This document shows positions 1 through 8,029 of a stretch of 64,000 bases of DNA, in pieces. Source of the DNA: JAITVM01 sp031551135 (GTDB lineage Bacteria; Bacillota; Clostridia; Lachnospirales; JAITVM01); NCBI GenBank assembly GCA_031551135.1, contig JAVBOA010000003.1, forward strand, positions 77,797-141,796, written 5' to 3'. Numbering within the stretch: position 1 is the stretch's first letter; every line of letters begins with the position of its first letter. The notes under the pieces are model-generated. The model saw only the letters and a list, made by a program, of their open reading frames with translations, had not been told where the DNA came from and did not search any database. Both the position numbers and the translations under genes were made by a program.

Positions 1-250
1 AATTTAAATGAGCGTAGGCATCTGCGCCTACGCTCTCATTCGCTGTTTCATGTATAACCAAATACTTCACTTCATCGAGTTTCAGCATTTCTTTGATCTT
101 CATAATCTCATGTTTATTTCTCGGAATGTAATTTCTTTCAAATTTATAAGCTAAAACAGGTAATGTCATCAAGAAGGTTATTACGATGCCTGATATGAAT
201 ACTACCTTCATGACAAAACTTGTTTTTTGAATGCGAAAATTTTTCTTCAA
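1..250 (-). CDS. Membrane-anchored N-acetylmuramoyl-L-alanine amidase, partial (C-terminus outside window)
   Basis: The gene begins at a TTG at 250, preceded by GGAGG, and runs off the left edge, so only about 83 codons are seen. Residues 1-12 are basic and are followed by a hydrophobic stretch (about residues 14-35), which looks like a signal anchor. After this comes a VIHETANES..GADAYAHLN segment, the first zinc-His region typical of the amidase_2 family, which cuts the amide between muramic acid and the stem peptide. It lies 12 nt after the upstream membrane-protein gene and is probably co-transcribed. It would be a second amidase beside the endolysin at 22056-23276. The zinc ligands further on cannot be checked. 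The TTG start is the only one with a good ribosome site. Confidence 0.75.
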   Translation of the reverse strand, partial: MKKNFRIQKTSFVMKVVFISGIVITFLMTLPVLAYKFERNYIPRNKHEIMKIKEMLKLDEVKYLVIHETANESVGADAYAHLN

Positions 251-262
251 AACTTCCTCCAA

Positions 263-991
263 TCATTCATTCAAGTTATCGCCAGACTGTTTGTTCACAA
301 TTGCTATTGCGTATTTATCTTGAATAAAGAAAAAATGCTCCTTGAAGAAGCATTGAAGTTTTTCGTTTAGTTCATTATCTGAAAGCTTATAAACATCTGA
401 TATTTTTTCTAATACCTTTGCTTCATAAGCTAATCTTTCACTATTATTCTTAAAGTCATAATCTGTGATAAGGTTCTCTAAATCTACTTTCATCACAAGT
501 TTTTCATAATTTGGCTTTACAATAATCGCTTCTTTCCCGTCAATTACTTGACTGAAAAAACTTATGTCCCTTGAGCTGAAACCGTAGGTTATTGAGAACT
601 CGGCAGTCGAAGGTATTTCTGCTTCGTCTGTCTTGATAAGAAATTCATCAATTGCAGATACTTGATAAAATTCGTAGCTCCCTGAGTCTATGCTACGGAA
701 GTAAAGATTTTTATTATTAAGAATGGATTTATCGTATTTTTCAATTGTGCGGTTAATATCCGCTTTTTTTTGGTTATGTAATTCAAGTGTACTCGTTACT
801 TTGCTTTCTTTTTCTGACATGCTCTGATCAGAAAGTTTTGAAGATATAATCACCAGAGCCATAATCAATGCTGGAATTCCAATTGCGAAAACAAGCTTAT
901 TCAGTTTCGTATTTTTCTCTTTCGCTAACATAGTTTCAATATTCTTTTTTTCTGGATCATAAATCAGAAAGTCATTTTCATTCTTTCTCAT
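263..991 (-). CDS. Single-pass membrane protein of unknown function
   Basis: 242 aa. It starts at ATG after AAAGGGG. There is a charged cytoplasmic N-terminus (1-32), one clear membrane segment (about 33-50, rich in A/I/L/V), a Lys/Glu-rich probable coiled linker (55-85) and an extracytoplasmic alpha/beta domain of about 150 aa. The outside domain vaguely resembles DUF4230-type domains, but I do not recognise it firmly. It is followed 12 nt later by the anchored amidase, so the pair may act together at the cell surface during lysis or as a lysogenic trait. This is inferred from context only. Confidence 0.6.
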   Translation of the reverse strand: MRKNENDFLIYDPEKKNIETMLAKEKNTKLNKLVFAIGIPALIMALVIISSKLSDQSMSEKESKVTSTLELHNQKKADINRTIEKYDKSILNNKNLYFRSIDSGSYEFYQVSAIDEFLIKTDEAEIPSTAEFSITYGFSSRDISFFSQVIDGKEAIIVKPNYEKLVMKVDLENLITDYDFKNNSERLAYEAKVLEKISDVYKLSDNELNEKLQCFFKEHFFFIQDKYAIAIVNKQSGDNLNE

Positions 992-1023
992 GACGAATCC
1001 CCTTTCTATTATTTAGCGTTTTT

Positions 1024-2028
1024 TTATTCGTTGACATCTGCTACGATTGCGTATGACCAAAAACCAGTTGTAGATTTCGAATGCTTTCCGGTAAACGTAA
1101 TCTTAAAATAATCTTTGAAACAAATATTTATCTCCAAATTTGGGTTTATCCACCGTACATCGTTTGAAGATGCGCTAAGATTAATATTTCTCGATGTGCT
1201 TTCCAATGACAGTCCCCACGGATTAGCTACATCCATTGCACCTTGAGAATGATGTATGAAGTTGTCTAAACTATGCACAAGATAGGCCGGTCTGCCATTA
1301 TTGCTTTGACTCCCTTTTCCTGACGCATCAATATATTGCATAAAAATTTTGGGATCAGTAAATGTTTGTGTTATGCCATCAATTTCAATAGTGAAGCAAG
1401 GATATGCTTTGTAAATTGACTTTGGATTATTTGGTAGGTCTGAATAATCCGTGCTTGAGTCTAAAGCAATTTGACGGATAACACCGCTGCCAGTTATTAG
1501 AATTGGTTCCGTTGGCATCACATTGTAAGCATAAGCTTTACGTCCATAAACTCTCGTTTTTTTGACTTTCGAAGCTGAGCTACTGCTACCCATTTTACTT
1601 TCAAGGAGCTTTAAATAATTCATGACGCTCGTCATGTCAGCGGCACTTGGATTCGCATGTCCCAAAATGCTTTCTAGTTTTTCTAAATCGGACGCTGAAG
1701 CTCTAGTGGATACTGGTTCATCCACTTTTTCATCAAGCCGTACCATGTCCCATCTACTTGTGTGGGTATCAGATTTTACAGAGTCGGTAATTGCCCTCAA
1801 TTCGCTTATATCACTCTTGACCTTTTCAAGCTCTTCCCTTGATGCTCTTGACGAAATATTTGCATCGATTAGATACGACTTTTCTTTAGTCCATATCCCA
1901 ATGAAATCCTTTAATCTTCCCCACACCGAAGCACCATTTGAATCCGGTGCATCTGTAGATTTGCCCAAAGATTTTTGTACGTCTTCTAAAGTATTTTGAT
2001 TTGCCATTCTAAATTCTGTCATAAACAC
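1024..2028 (-). CDS. Tail fibre / receptor-binding-like protein sharing its N-terminal module with the 2698-4530 fibre
   Basis: 334 aa, ATG start after GTGGAG. The first 70 residues (TEFRMANQNTLEDV.KSLGKSTDA, then a Trp-rich helix and a SSRAS motif) clearly match the start of the 610-aa fibre encoded at 2698-4530. This suggests a common virion-attachment module. A coiled-coil zone (about 70-150) leads to a beta-rich C-terminal domain of about 170 aa with no recognised fold. It is separated from the main tail operon by a terminator and has its own promoter region (2116-2164), so it may be an extra or alternative adhesin expressed independently. The host-recognition role is inferred from the shared module and position. 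Confidence 0.65.
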   Translation of the reverse strand: MFMTEFRMANQNTLEDVQKSLGKSTDAPDSNGASVWGRLKDFIGIWTKEKSYLIDANISSRASREELEKVKSDISELRAITDSVKSDTHTSRWDMVRLDEKVDEPVSTRASASDLEKLESILGHANPSAADMTSVMNYLKLLESKMGSSSSASKVKKTRVYGRKAYAYNVMPTEPILITGSGVIRQIALDSSTDYSDLPNNPKSIYKAYPCFTIEIDGITQTFTDPKIFMQYIDASGKGSQSNNGRPAYLVHSLDNFIHHSQGAMDVANPWGLSLESTSRNINLSASSNDVRWINPNLEINICFKDYFKITFTGKHSKSTTGFWSYAIVADVNE

Positions 2029-2086
2029 TCCACATTCTATAATTTATTTATGAAATTTGCTTTCACATTAATATCTTTCACATAAA

Positions 2087-2115
2087 TAGAGGCAGGTCGT
2101 AAAGATCTGCCTCTA
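2087..2115 (-). promoter_or_regulatory. Hairpin at the expected 5' end of the 1024-2028 mRNA
   Basis: TAGAGGCAG and CTGCCTCTA form a perfect 9-bp stem around an 11-nt loop. It begins just downstream of the TATAAT at 2127-2122, so the transcript would start with or near this hairpin. It could protect the 5' end or attenuate. It has no proper T-run on the minus strand, so it is a poor terminator. Confidence 0.5.
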
Positions 2116-2164
2116 AATGCAATTATACCGCTATTTACTACTTGACGTATTTTACACCAAGTAG
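2116..2164 (-). promoter_or_regulatory. Promoter with operator-like palindrome upstream of the second fibre gene
   Basis: On the minus strand a TATAAT hexamer lies at 2127-2122. Just upstream, over the place where a -35 box would sit, is an imperfect 27-bp palindrome (2138-2164) with arms CTACTTG and CAAGTAG and matching inner GT/AC. No good TTGACA is present. The arrangement suggests a promoter controlled by a dimeric DNA-binding protein (repressor or activator). The function is inferred. Confidence 0.45.
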
Positions 2165-2183
2165 GTTTCCACATTTTCATAGT

Positions 2184-2215
2184 AAATAAAAAAAGACTGT
2201 ATTACTCCGCAGTCT
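2184..2215 (-). terminator. Intrinsic terminator at the end of the tail operon
   Basis: AGACTG / CAGTCT stem with a 10-nt loop, followed on the minus strand by TTTTTTTATTT. The stem overlaps the stop codon of the XkdX-like gene and closes the adsorption gene group. Confidence 0.75.
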
Positions 2216-2321
2216 CATTTTGTTCTTTAATAATTTTTTCAACTTCCAACCTGTATTTTGCCGGAACACTTTCTAACGTCCTTACTCCTTCTTTTACTAA
2301 TGTCGCATACAATTCTATCAT
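2202..2321 (-). CDS. XkdX-like small phage tail protein
   Basis: 39 aa starting at ATG 2321; the start overlaps the stop of the preceding gene in an ATGA pair, which indicates translational coupling. The sequence (MIELYATLVKEGVRTLESVP, then KYR.EVEKII) has the length and pattern of the XkdX family, short proteins found after tail-fibre genes in Bacillota phages. The role in the virion is not known to me. Confidence 0.75.
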   Translation of the reverse strand: MIELYATLVKEGVRTLESVPAKYRLEVEKIIKEQNETAE

Positions 2322-2668
2322 GCTAATTCATCAATCCTTTCTGATATATCCGCTAAAGCACTGAACAGTGTGATCGTGTTCTCATGCAAAGCTTCTGCAA
2401 TTTCAGCTTGCGCCCCCATTTGAATGAGCTGTCTTTCTTTGGCATCTTTCAATTCAAGTTGAATTAATTCGGTGTCATCTTGCTGCGTATCTTGCGGATT
2501 ATCCTGCAATTCAGGAACTATACAGCGGTATTCCCGCTCGTCAATGTACACCACCCCTTCAGCAGTAAATGGTTCACTCGCTTTTCCAACTGTAATGCCA
2601 TCGAGAATAATTATTTCCGATATTTTGTCGTTCTTTGGAACGGTTTGATACGATTTAAAATAAAACAA
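2318..2668 (-). CDS. Small tail-region protein (XkdW-like position), unknown function
   Basis: 116 aa with a TTG start 7 nt after GGAGG. The N-terminal half is beta-rich (FYFKSYQTVPKND.., DEREYRCIVPEL). A Gln/Asp-rich linker follows at 55-68, then a helical C-terminus with LKDAKERQLIQMGAQAEIAEAL, likely a coiled coil. It lies between the big fibre and XkdX, the place where Bacillus phages carry xkdW-type genes. The start codon is chosen on ribosome-site spacing. Confidence 0.55.
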   Translation of the reverse strand: MFYFKSYQTVPKNDKISEIIILDGITVGKASEPFTAEGVVYIDEREYRCIVPELQDNPQDTQQDDTELIQLELKDAKERQLIQMGAQAEIAEALHENTITLFSALADISERIDELA

Positions 2669-2697
2669 TGTTTTACCTCCGTTTAAAAGATTAGTTA

Positions 2698-4530
2698 CTA
2701 TTTTTCATGTTTAACCCATCCGCTTATTTGATAGGTGGCATCAGCATTATGGGGAACAATGGTAGTAATCGTTGTTGGCTTAGAAATTTTGTACTCTTTA
2801 CAAGGTTTGTAAAATGAAAAATTATTATCTATTGCAAATCCATTAGAAAAAAATATATCGCCTTCGACTACATCTGATACCGGAATACCAAGCTTGAACT
2901 TACTTGCATCTATAGACGGATATATCATAAATCCATATCCATTAGTGCCATCGCCACAAACCATTAATGCTGACGAACAGTTTTCGCCAAAAGGATATAC
3001 TGTGTTTCCAATGATGTTATATGGAGCACCGCCGTATTTCCAGAGAATTATTTTGTTAAGTATTTGTTGTGTTGCAACATCATATAGCAATGCGTGATGT
3101 GTATTATTTGTAGTCTGTGTTGAAAATCTAATAATTGCGAGTGTTTTGTTGTTGTTAATTGGTTGCATAATACTAGCACCACTATTAACTCCGATTGCAC
3201 CTAGCAGAAATGAATAACAATCGTTCTCAATGTCATAAACCAGAATACTGTTGCTTCTTGTAATCGAAAAGACTTTATTGTCCATAACAACAGGTTGGCT
3301 AGCTGTCGAATAGCTGAATGCAGATCCATATGGGTCTTTCCCTACACTAGCCAAAACAGTCCATGAGCTAGTAGAAGGGTCATATTTATAACTGGTTTGA
3401 TCACTTTGTCGTGCAATCCAATATAAGCAATTATTTATACGCATAACATGCCAGAATGTGTTGTCGGCCAATGTGACAGGTGCAGGAGGCGTAGGAGATG
3501 TTGACGTCCCTTCGCTATTCCTATTCCACACCTTACCTGCGGCACCAGTGACAGGAATAGTGTGCAGATTAATATCATCCGCTGATACAATATAACTATC
3601 GACAGCACCAACTGATCCTTTTGTTTTCCAAGAATCCGCAGAAATATTATAGGTGTAAATATGAGAACTGTATGGCATATATAAAATACCATCTTTGCTG
3701 ACATAGCCCCCACTAGGCTTAGTAAAGGTCATACCTTTAATTGGTGCAGCAGTATTTGAATTTAGATTTATTGAGGCAGCACAATAAACTTGATTCGAAA
3801 AAACATAATTGATTCCTTCGATGTTATATATTCCTATTCCATTTAGGCTTGTCGTTGGTTGGGTTGTGGAATTCAATTGTCTGACAGCTAAGATTAAACA
3901 ATCATCAATAGTGCTAAAATAGTCTCCCAATGTAACTAAAAAATGCTGCTGCTTATTGCCGCCACCTCCCTTAGAAACATCAAGTAGAATTTGATTGATT
4001 TTAGCAAATAAGGACTTTCCATCTTTATTCGCCGCATCAAGATTGTGCCCAATTGATGTTCCCGTACCACTAACATCTTTTATCATGTTGTCCATATTGT
4101 AAACTAATTTGTTTGAATCCAATTTAACCGAATGTACTTCATTTTTCATGTCTGAAGTCATCGTTCTGATCTCTGAAGCCTGAGCACTTGAAGCTCTCGT
4201 TGATATCTGTGCATCCAAGTAACCAGCTTTAGCTGTAGTCCAATCTGTGACAAGCCTTTTAACCAAAGCAAATAGACTTGTTCCAGAAGAATTAGCTGCA
4301 TCAGATGAAGCACCAATCTTTGAAGAAACTGTATCTACAGTAGTTTGACTTGCTCTACTGCTTATACTTTCATCTACATAACCTGACTTTGTTGTTGTCC
4401 AGTCAGTTACAAGTCTTTTGATTAATGAAAATAACGTTGCGCCTGAAACATTTGCAGTATCGGTCGATTTCCCAAGAGAATCCTTCACTTCATTTAAAGT
4501 ATCCTCATTTGCAAATTTAAACTCTGACAT
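2698..4530 (-). CDS. Large tail fibre with duplicated N-terminal module and kelch/propeller-like body
   Basis: 610 aa. The ATG shares one base with the previous stop (TAATG). The N-terminus carries the attachment module also seen in the 1024-2028 protein. A unit of about 57 aa (LF.L.KRLVTDWTT.K.GY.D..IS.RAS) occurs twice (about 30-60 and 87-117). A coiled linker runs to about 190 and a Gly patch (GGGGN) follows. The remaining 410 aa have repeated short beta strands with W, Y and G patterns (YNISADSWKTKGS, YDPSTSSWTVLAS), reminiscent of kelch propeller blades. Probable receptor-binding protein, inferred from position and architecture. Confidence 0.7.
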   Translation of the reverse strand: MSEFKFANEDTLNEVKDSLGKSTDTANVSGATLFSLIKRLVTDWTTTKSGYVDESISSRASQTTVDTVSSKIGASSDAANSSGTSLFALVKRLVTDWTTAKAGYLDAQISTRASSAQASEIRTMTSDMKNEVHSVKLDSNKLVYNMDNMIKDVSGTGTSIGHNLDAANKDGKSLFAKINQILLDVSKGGGGNKQQHFLVTLGDYFSTIDDCLILAVRQLNSTTQPTTSLNGIGIYNIEGINYVFSNQVYCAASINLNSNTAAPIKGMTFTKPSGGYVSKDGILYMPYSSHIYTYNISADSWKTKGSVGAVDSYIVSADDINLHTIPVTGAAGKVWNRNSEGTSTSPTPPAPVTLADNTFWHVMRINNCLYWIARQSDQTSYKYDPSTSSWTVLASVGKDPYGSAFSYSTASQPVVMDNKVFSITRSNSILVYDIENDCYSFLLGAIGVNSGASIMQPINNNKTLAIIRFSTQTTNNTHHALLYDVATQQILNKIILWKYGGAPYNIIGNTVYPFGENCSSALMVCGDGTNGYGFMIYPSIDASKFKLGIPVSDVVEGDIFFSNGFAIDNNFSFYKPCKEYKISKPTTITTIVPHNADATYQISGWVKHEK

Positions 4531-5090
4531 TAATTCGGAACCTCCTCATAAACAAAAATCAAATCACCGGCATCATTTGTCTTGAATCCATATTGAAAAA
4601 CCGACGTTCCTTTTGTAAAACGATGAGGCATGGTTTCATTAATATGAGTGTCCACAACTTCAGACATTGACTTGCTGTTTGCATTGTTTAAACAACTTCC
4701 CTCAATTAAAAAATAATATCCAACAGTGGAGTTGCCAGTGCAAGTAGCTGTAATGATGTCGCCTCGCTGAATTGATAACTGTGGAAACTTATCCGTCAAT
4801 CCTTTTGAAGAGACCCACTTACAAACCAGTGGTGTTAGACCGTATAACTGCAAGGTAAGCCCTGTCTCGTTGTATATATCTTCGAATTTCTTTATACGTA
4901 TAGGGATGTCAACCAATTGGCTATAATCTGTGACCAAACTCACTTCAGTCCCTAGATTAGCGTCACCGAGCATTTTTATCTGCATTTTATCCATTGATCC
5001 GACATCTTTCCAGATTGTCGTGTTTAAACCTTCTACAGTTTTATTGGTACGAAGTACCCCTTCAACTGAAAGATTGTCTTGAATATCCAT
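4530..5090 (-). CDS. Baseplate/tail-tip associated protein, unknown
   Basis: 186 aa. Two ATGs are adjacent; the second (5090) has the better spacing, 6 nt after AGGAGG. No recognised domain. The sequence is mixed alpha/beta with a C-terminal beta part ending FQYGFKTNDAGDLIFVYEEV. It is translationally coupled by TAATG to the large fibre downstream, suggesting it connects or assembles that fibre. Function unknown. Confidence 0.6.
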   Translation of the reverse strand: MDIQDNLSVEGVLRTNKTVEGLNTTIWKDVGSMDKMQIKMLGDANLGTEVSLVTDYSQLVDIPIRIKKFEDIYNETGLTLQLYGLTPLVCKWVSSKGLTDKFPQLSIQRGDIITATCTGNSTVGYYFLIEGSCLNNANSKSMSEVVDTHINETMPHRFTKGTSVFQYGFKTNDAGDLIFVYEEVPN

Positions 5091-5104
5091 CATTTACCTC
5101 CTTC

Positions 5105-5473
5105 TTAATGTATTGATATATCACATATTACGCCGCTTGAAAGAGGATTCAAAAAAGCTATCTTAACCGAATTTTGATCGACTATTTCTATACGAGGGAA
5201 CATTTCGGCACGCTTGCTTCTATGAATGATGGTTACTCTCGGCGCAGATTTACTAAGGCCATGAGCAACGATAAACTCTTTTTTAATTCCATCACCGGTT
5301 AAGGCTTGTTTATAGGTAACAGCCTCTTTCTCAAGAGCAATAAAATTATCCTTTGTTTTTTTCAAGTTAGAATCATTTTCATCAGTAATCCAGTCTATCC
5401 AGTCTCCAATGCGTGTCTTTGACGCATCAGCTTTTCTGTTAAAAAACTTATATGCTATATTTAATATTGACAT
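5105..5473 (-). CDS. Small tail protein with C-terminal beta domain
   Basis: 122 aa, ATG after GGTGGTGATGAT. The N-terminal half is basic and helical. The C-terminal half (about 55-122) has the pattern of a small beta-sandwich often seen in phage baseplate proteins: KEFIVAHGL, PRVTIIHRSK, PRIEIVDQNSVKIAF, NPLSSGVICDISI. It lies in the adsorption gene block, 11 nt after the repeat protein gene. Probable structural protein; the exact role is unknown. Confidence 0.55.
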   Translation of the reverse strand: MSILNIAYKFFNRKADASKTRIGDWIDWITDENDSNLKKTKDNFIALEKEAVTYKQALTGDGIKKEFIVAHGLSKSAPRVTIIHRSKRAEMFPRIEIVDQNSVKIAFLNPLSSGVICDISIH

Positions 5474-5484
5474 ATCATCACCAC

Positions 5485-6486
5485 CTAATAAATTTTAGTT
5501 TGGTAAAGCTCTGAAATCAGCTTGTCCTGAATATCAGAAATGAAAAGGTCTTGAACGTCAGCGATAGTGGTAAGCTTCGTCAAACCTGCCCGTAATACCG
5601 TATCAAGAGACATTTGTGGCTCCTGATTTTTGAGTGCTTTGATACACGAAAGAAGTGCATCTGTATTGAAATTACTAATACTCTGCATTTGTGTCAACTT
5701 GTCGATAAATGCGTAAAAATCAACTATCATTGCTGAGGTTGATGCGTTGGTAATGTATTTATCGATATTTAAACACACGTCGCTTATTTCCATAGTTTGC
5801 TGAATTTGTGTATTAACAAGCTTTTGAAGAACAACTCTTAGCTCTGCATCAAAGGCCATGTCTGTTTGATGAGTATTGAGAATCTTCCTAATCAGCGGAA
5901 CAACACCTGTATCAAGCAGATTTTCACTCTGCATATAAAACCATTTGTCAATTAGTAATGAGATGTCTGGTTGAAGGCTAGATTCGCTTGTAAGCGACAC
6001 ATATTTGTCTATCCATAATTTGACTATTTCAGCGTCAAGCGTACTCTGGATATTTGCGTTCAGGAAGTAAAGCATTTTAAGCATCATTTCAAAATCCAAG
6101 GACATGCCCGTAAGATGCCCTTGGATAATTTTTAAGACAAATGCCTTTACTTCAAGACTCATTTCCAATAAGCTTTGAGTCCGGACTTGTTTGTCAACCG
6201 TAAAAGAAACCAGAGTGTTCAAATCGGATTCTGTTTTCATTGATGTGGCTTTATCAACCATCAACTTAATATCATTTATTGTGAGCGAATTATCCGACTG
6301 TGCGCTTAAATAGAAAATCTTTTTAAGAAACAGCTCAGCTTCAGCACTCATAGGTATTTCTACATCAATTACTTTATTTTGCTTCAAGCCATAGACGAAA
6401 GCATTGTATTTGTGTTTATTGTCCCTAATGTAGACATCCAAATCAACGAGATTGCCTCTACCTTGTGTTGCGCAGCGTCCATTCAT
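5485..6486 (-). CDS. Tandem-repeat protein of about thirteen 20-aa units, adsorption region
   Basis: 333 aa, ATG after AAGGGGCG. From about residue 50 to 320 the protein reads as a tandem series of 20-22-aa units. The usual pattern is [IVL]-D/x-K-x4-Q/E-S-x3-x-L-x2-D/E-x4, as in VDKQVRTQSLLEMSL, IDKYVSLTSESSLQ, IDKWFYMQSENLLD and IDKLTQMQSISNFN. The regular spacing implies a solenoid or elongated rod. There is no signal peptide and only a few Cys. Given its place between tail-tip genes it may be a rod-like fibre or spacer in the baseplate. I do not recognise the family. Confidence 0.65.
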   Translation of the reverse strand: MNGRCATQGRGNLVDLDVYIRDNKHKYNAFVYGLKQNKVIDVEIPMSAEAELFLKKIFYLSAQSDNSLTINDIKLMVDKATSMKTESDLNTLVSFTVDKQVRTQSLLEMSLEVKAFVLKIIQGHLTGMSLDFEMMLKMLYFLNANIQSTLDAEIVKLWIDKYVSLTSESSLQPDISLLIDKWFYMQSENLLDTGVVPLIRKILNTHQTDMAFDAELRVVLQKLVNTQIQQTMEISDVCLNIDKYITNASTSAMIVDFYAFIDKLTQMQSISNFNTDALLSCIKALKNQEPQMSLDTVLRAGLTKLTTIADVQDLFISDIQDKLISELYQTKIY

Positions 6487-6500
6487 TTATAACGCCCCTT

Positions 6501-7325
6501 TTAGTTGTCCAGCTTCCAAACGAAACCATTTGGCTTAATAACCAACGTAGTATTAATATGTGTGTCTCTGCTTCGTGTCAAACTGCCACCCCACCAAACA
6601 GTGCCGCCTGTTGCAGCATCGGAAATTAGATAGTGCTGAAGGTTTCCCCAAGTGACTTCTGCTGTTTCATAGCGGAACTCTTTCTTGAAAGTCACTGTCT
6701 TATTTGCGGCATCAGTGAAAGATACTTTATCGTTCGGCACAGCAAGACGCTTATATTTCGTTGCAGTAGGCTCAGTATACCCAACACCTTCAATGTCCAT
6801 TGCAGTCGTCGAGAGTCCGATATGGTAAGTAGTTGGAGGAGTTAAAGCAACGCCACCGAAGAAGTAGTCGAGTATTTTATTCGCTGCTACAGTCGTTAAA
6901 AACATTGTGTTTTTACTGCCGCCCTTAATATCCAATTTAATACTTAAAAGATTAGGATCAAGGATAACGCTTGAATCAGCCTCTGTGTTGATGTCAACAG
7001 CAAGCTTACCGTAGCTCCAAAGGTTATTATTGTTGTCAAACAAAGCAAAGTGGGTTACTGTTCCCCAACTATTAACAGATTGAGGGAAAATCATTTCATT
7101 GATATTCGTAATACCCTTTTTGTTTGCATTTGTAAACTGCGTTTTATTATTAGGAATAACCAGTCTCTTATATGAAGCATCAGTAGGCTCGGTTAATCCG
7201 GCAGCGTCTGCTCCCAAGGTAGTAGTAGAAAGAGCCAGAGAGTAACTTGTGGGAAGAGTTACGGCCTTTTTACCGAGTAGAAAATTCAAAATAGTATGGC
7301 TTGCATATGTACTTATATAGCCCAT
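6501..7325 (-). CDS. Tail/virion protein made of two copies of one domain
   Basis: 274 aa, ATG after AAAGGATG. Residues about 1-135 and 140-274 are homologous. Each has a helix ending ILNFLLGKKAVTLP / ILDYFFGGVALTPP, then SY.LALSTT / TYHIGLSTT, then G.TEPT...YKRL..PN, then a WG..THFALF / WGNLQHYLIS strand. This small domain is known from structural proteins of many tailed phages, where it usually occurs once. The internal duplication is clear to the eye. Likely part of the baseplate or fibre. Confidence 0.7.
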   Translation of the reverse strand: MGYISTYASHTILNFLLGKKAVTLPTSYSLALSTTTLGADAAGLTEPTDASYKRLVIPNNKTQFTNANKKGITNINEMIFPQSVNSWGTVTHFALFDNNNNLWSYGKLAVDINTEADSSVILDPNLLSIKLDIKGGSKNTMFLTTVAANKILDYFFGGVALTPPTTYHIGLSTTAMDIEGVGYTEPTATKYKRLAVPNDKVSFTDAANKTVTFKKEFRYETAEVTWGNLQHYLISDAATGGTVWWGGSLTRSRDTHINTTLVIKPNGFVWKLDN

Positions 7326-7345
7326 TTATTCCACATCCTTTAATT

Positions 7346-7744
7346 TTATTTACTGCTTAAAAGCGCACTGTCGAAAACCAGTATGCCTTGCAACGGTCTA
7401 AACTTGTTACCATCCTCATCCGTGATTAGAATCTGATGCCTATATCCACCTTGGAGATTTTTAGTTTCGTCTCCTGTCAGCACAACCTGAATCACATTCG
7501 AAAAATTGCCTTTTTCATCCTTAAGTATCACTATCTCGCCTCTTTGAAGGCTTTTTTCTATTTCTGAATATCTGTTTTTAACCGATGCTGAGCCGATAAA
7601 CCACTCAATATTAGAAATTGAGGAAAGGTCAACTTCATCATCAGTAAGCGATTCAAACATGTTTAAGATGAAATATTCAGTCGAACCGGCGATTAGATGA
7701 TAGGTCATTCCATCGTACAAATCGTTGATTTTATGCGTTGCCAA
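7346..7744 (-). CDS. Baseplate upper-protein-like structural protein
   Basis: 132 aa. A TTG start overlaps the end of the upstream gene, with GGGGTGA 9 nt before it. It is beta-rich, with an FILNMFESLTDDEVDLSSISNIEWFIG stretch and a C-terminal GGYRHQILITDEDGN..RPLQGILVF. This resembles the N-terminal Ig-like domains of BppU-type proteins in Gram-positive siphophages. The assignment rests on general pattern and position. Confidence 0.5.
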   Translation of the reverse strand: MATHKINDLYDGMTYHLIAGSTEYFILNMFESLTDDEVDLSSISNIEWFIGSASVKNRYSEIEKSLQRGEIVILKDEKGNFSNVIQVVLTGDETKNLQGGYRHQILITDEDGNKFRPLQGILVFDSALLSSK

Positions 7745-7946
7745 TTTCGTTCACCCCATCATTGGTAGGCTTAATTTTCAAGTAATTTTCTATAGTTTGC
7801 TCTGCAAAAGCGAGAGCCTTAACAGATTCTCCTTTGACCTCAATAGAGAACAATAGATTATAAATATTAACCAACTCCTGCACAGGTATAGAAACTACCT
7901 GAGCTTGTGAAGATTGGTTTGCTGTTTTTGGCTTGTTTTCATTCAT
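7731..7946 (-). CDS. Small helical protein in tail-tip region
   Basis: 71 aa from ATG 7946, the only start with a good site (AAAAAGGAG, 7 nt). A longer reading would cross the terminator hairpin at 7976-8003 and is unlikely. A polar N-terminus leads to a helical region (VQELVNIYNLLFSIEVKGESVKAL). Unknown; possibly a small assembly factor coupled to the following structural gene, which it overlaps by 14 nt. Confidence 0.5.
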   Translation of the reverse strand: MNENKPKTANQSSQAQVVSIPVQELVNIYNLLFSIEVKGESVKALAFAEQTIENYLKIKPTNDGVNEIGNA

Positions 7947-7969
7947 AGTGATTTCTCCTTTTTGAACAT

Positions 7970-8003
7970 AAAAATAAAGCGCACACATTAGCGTGTACGC
8001 TTT
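7970..8003 (-). terminator. Intrinsic terminator of the moron-like gene
   Basis: AAAGCG..CGCTTT with inner ACAC/GTGT pairing forms a 28-nt hairpin at 7976-8003, followed on the minus strand by ATTTTTATG. It directly follows the stop of the 8030-8596 gene. Confidence 0.7.
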
Positions 8004-8029
8004 ATCGATTTGCAATTTTTAATCTGCCA

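Noticed and set aside
1..40. Perfect inverted repeat GAGCGTAGGC / GCCTACGCTC near the left edge
   Set aside because: It lies within the coding part of the amidase and encodes the conserved ESVGADAYA stretch, so selection on protein is the simpler explanation.
3435..3713. 92-codon minus-strand frame inside the large fibre
   Set aside because: Overlaps the well-supported 610-aa fibre in another frame; low-complexity hydrophobic product.
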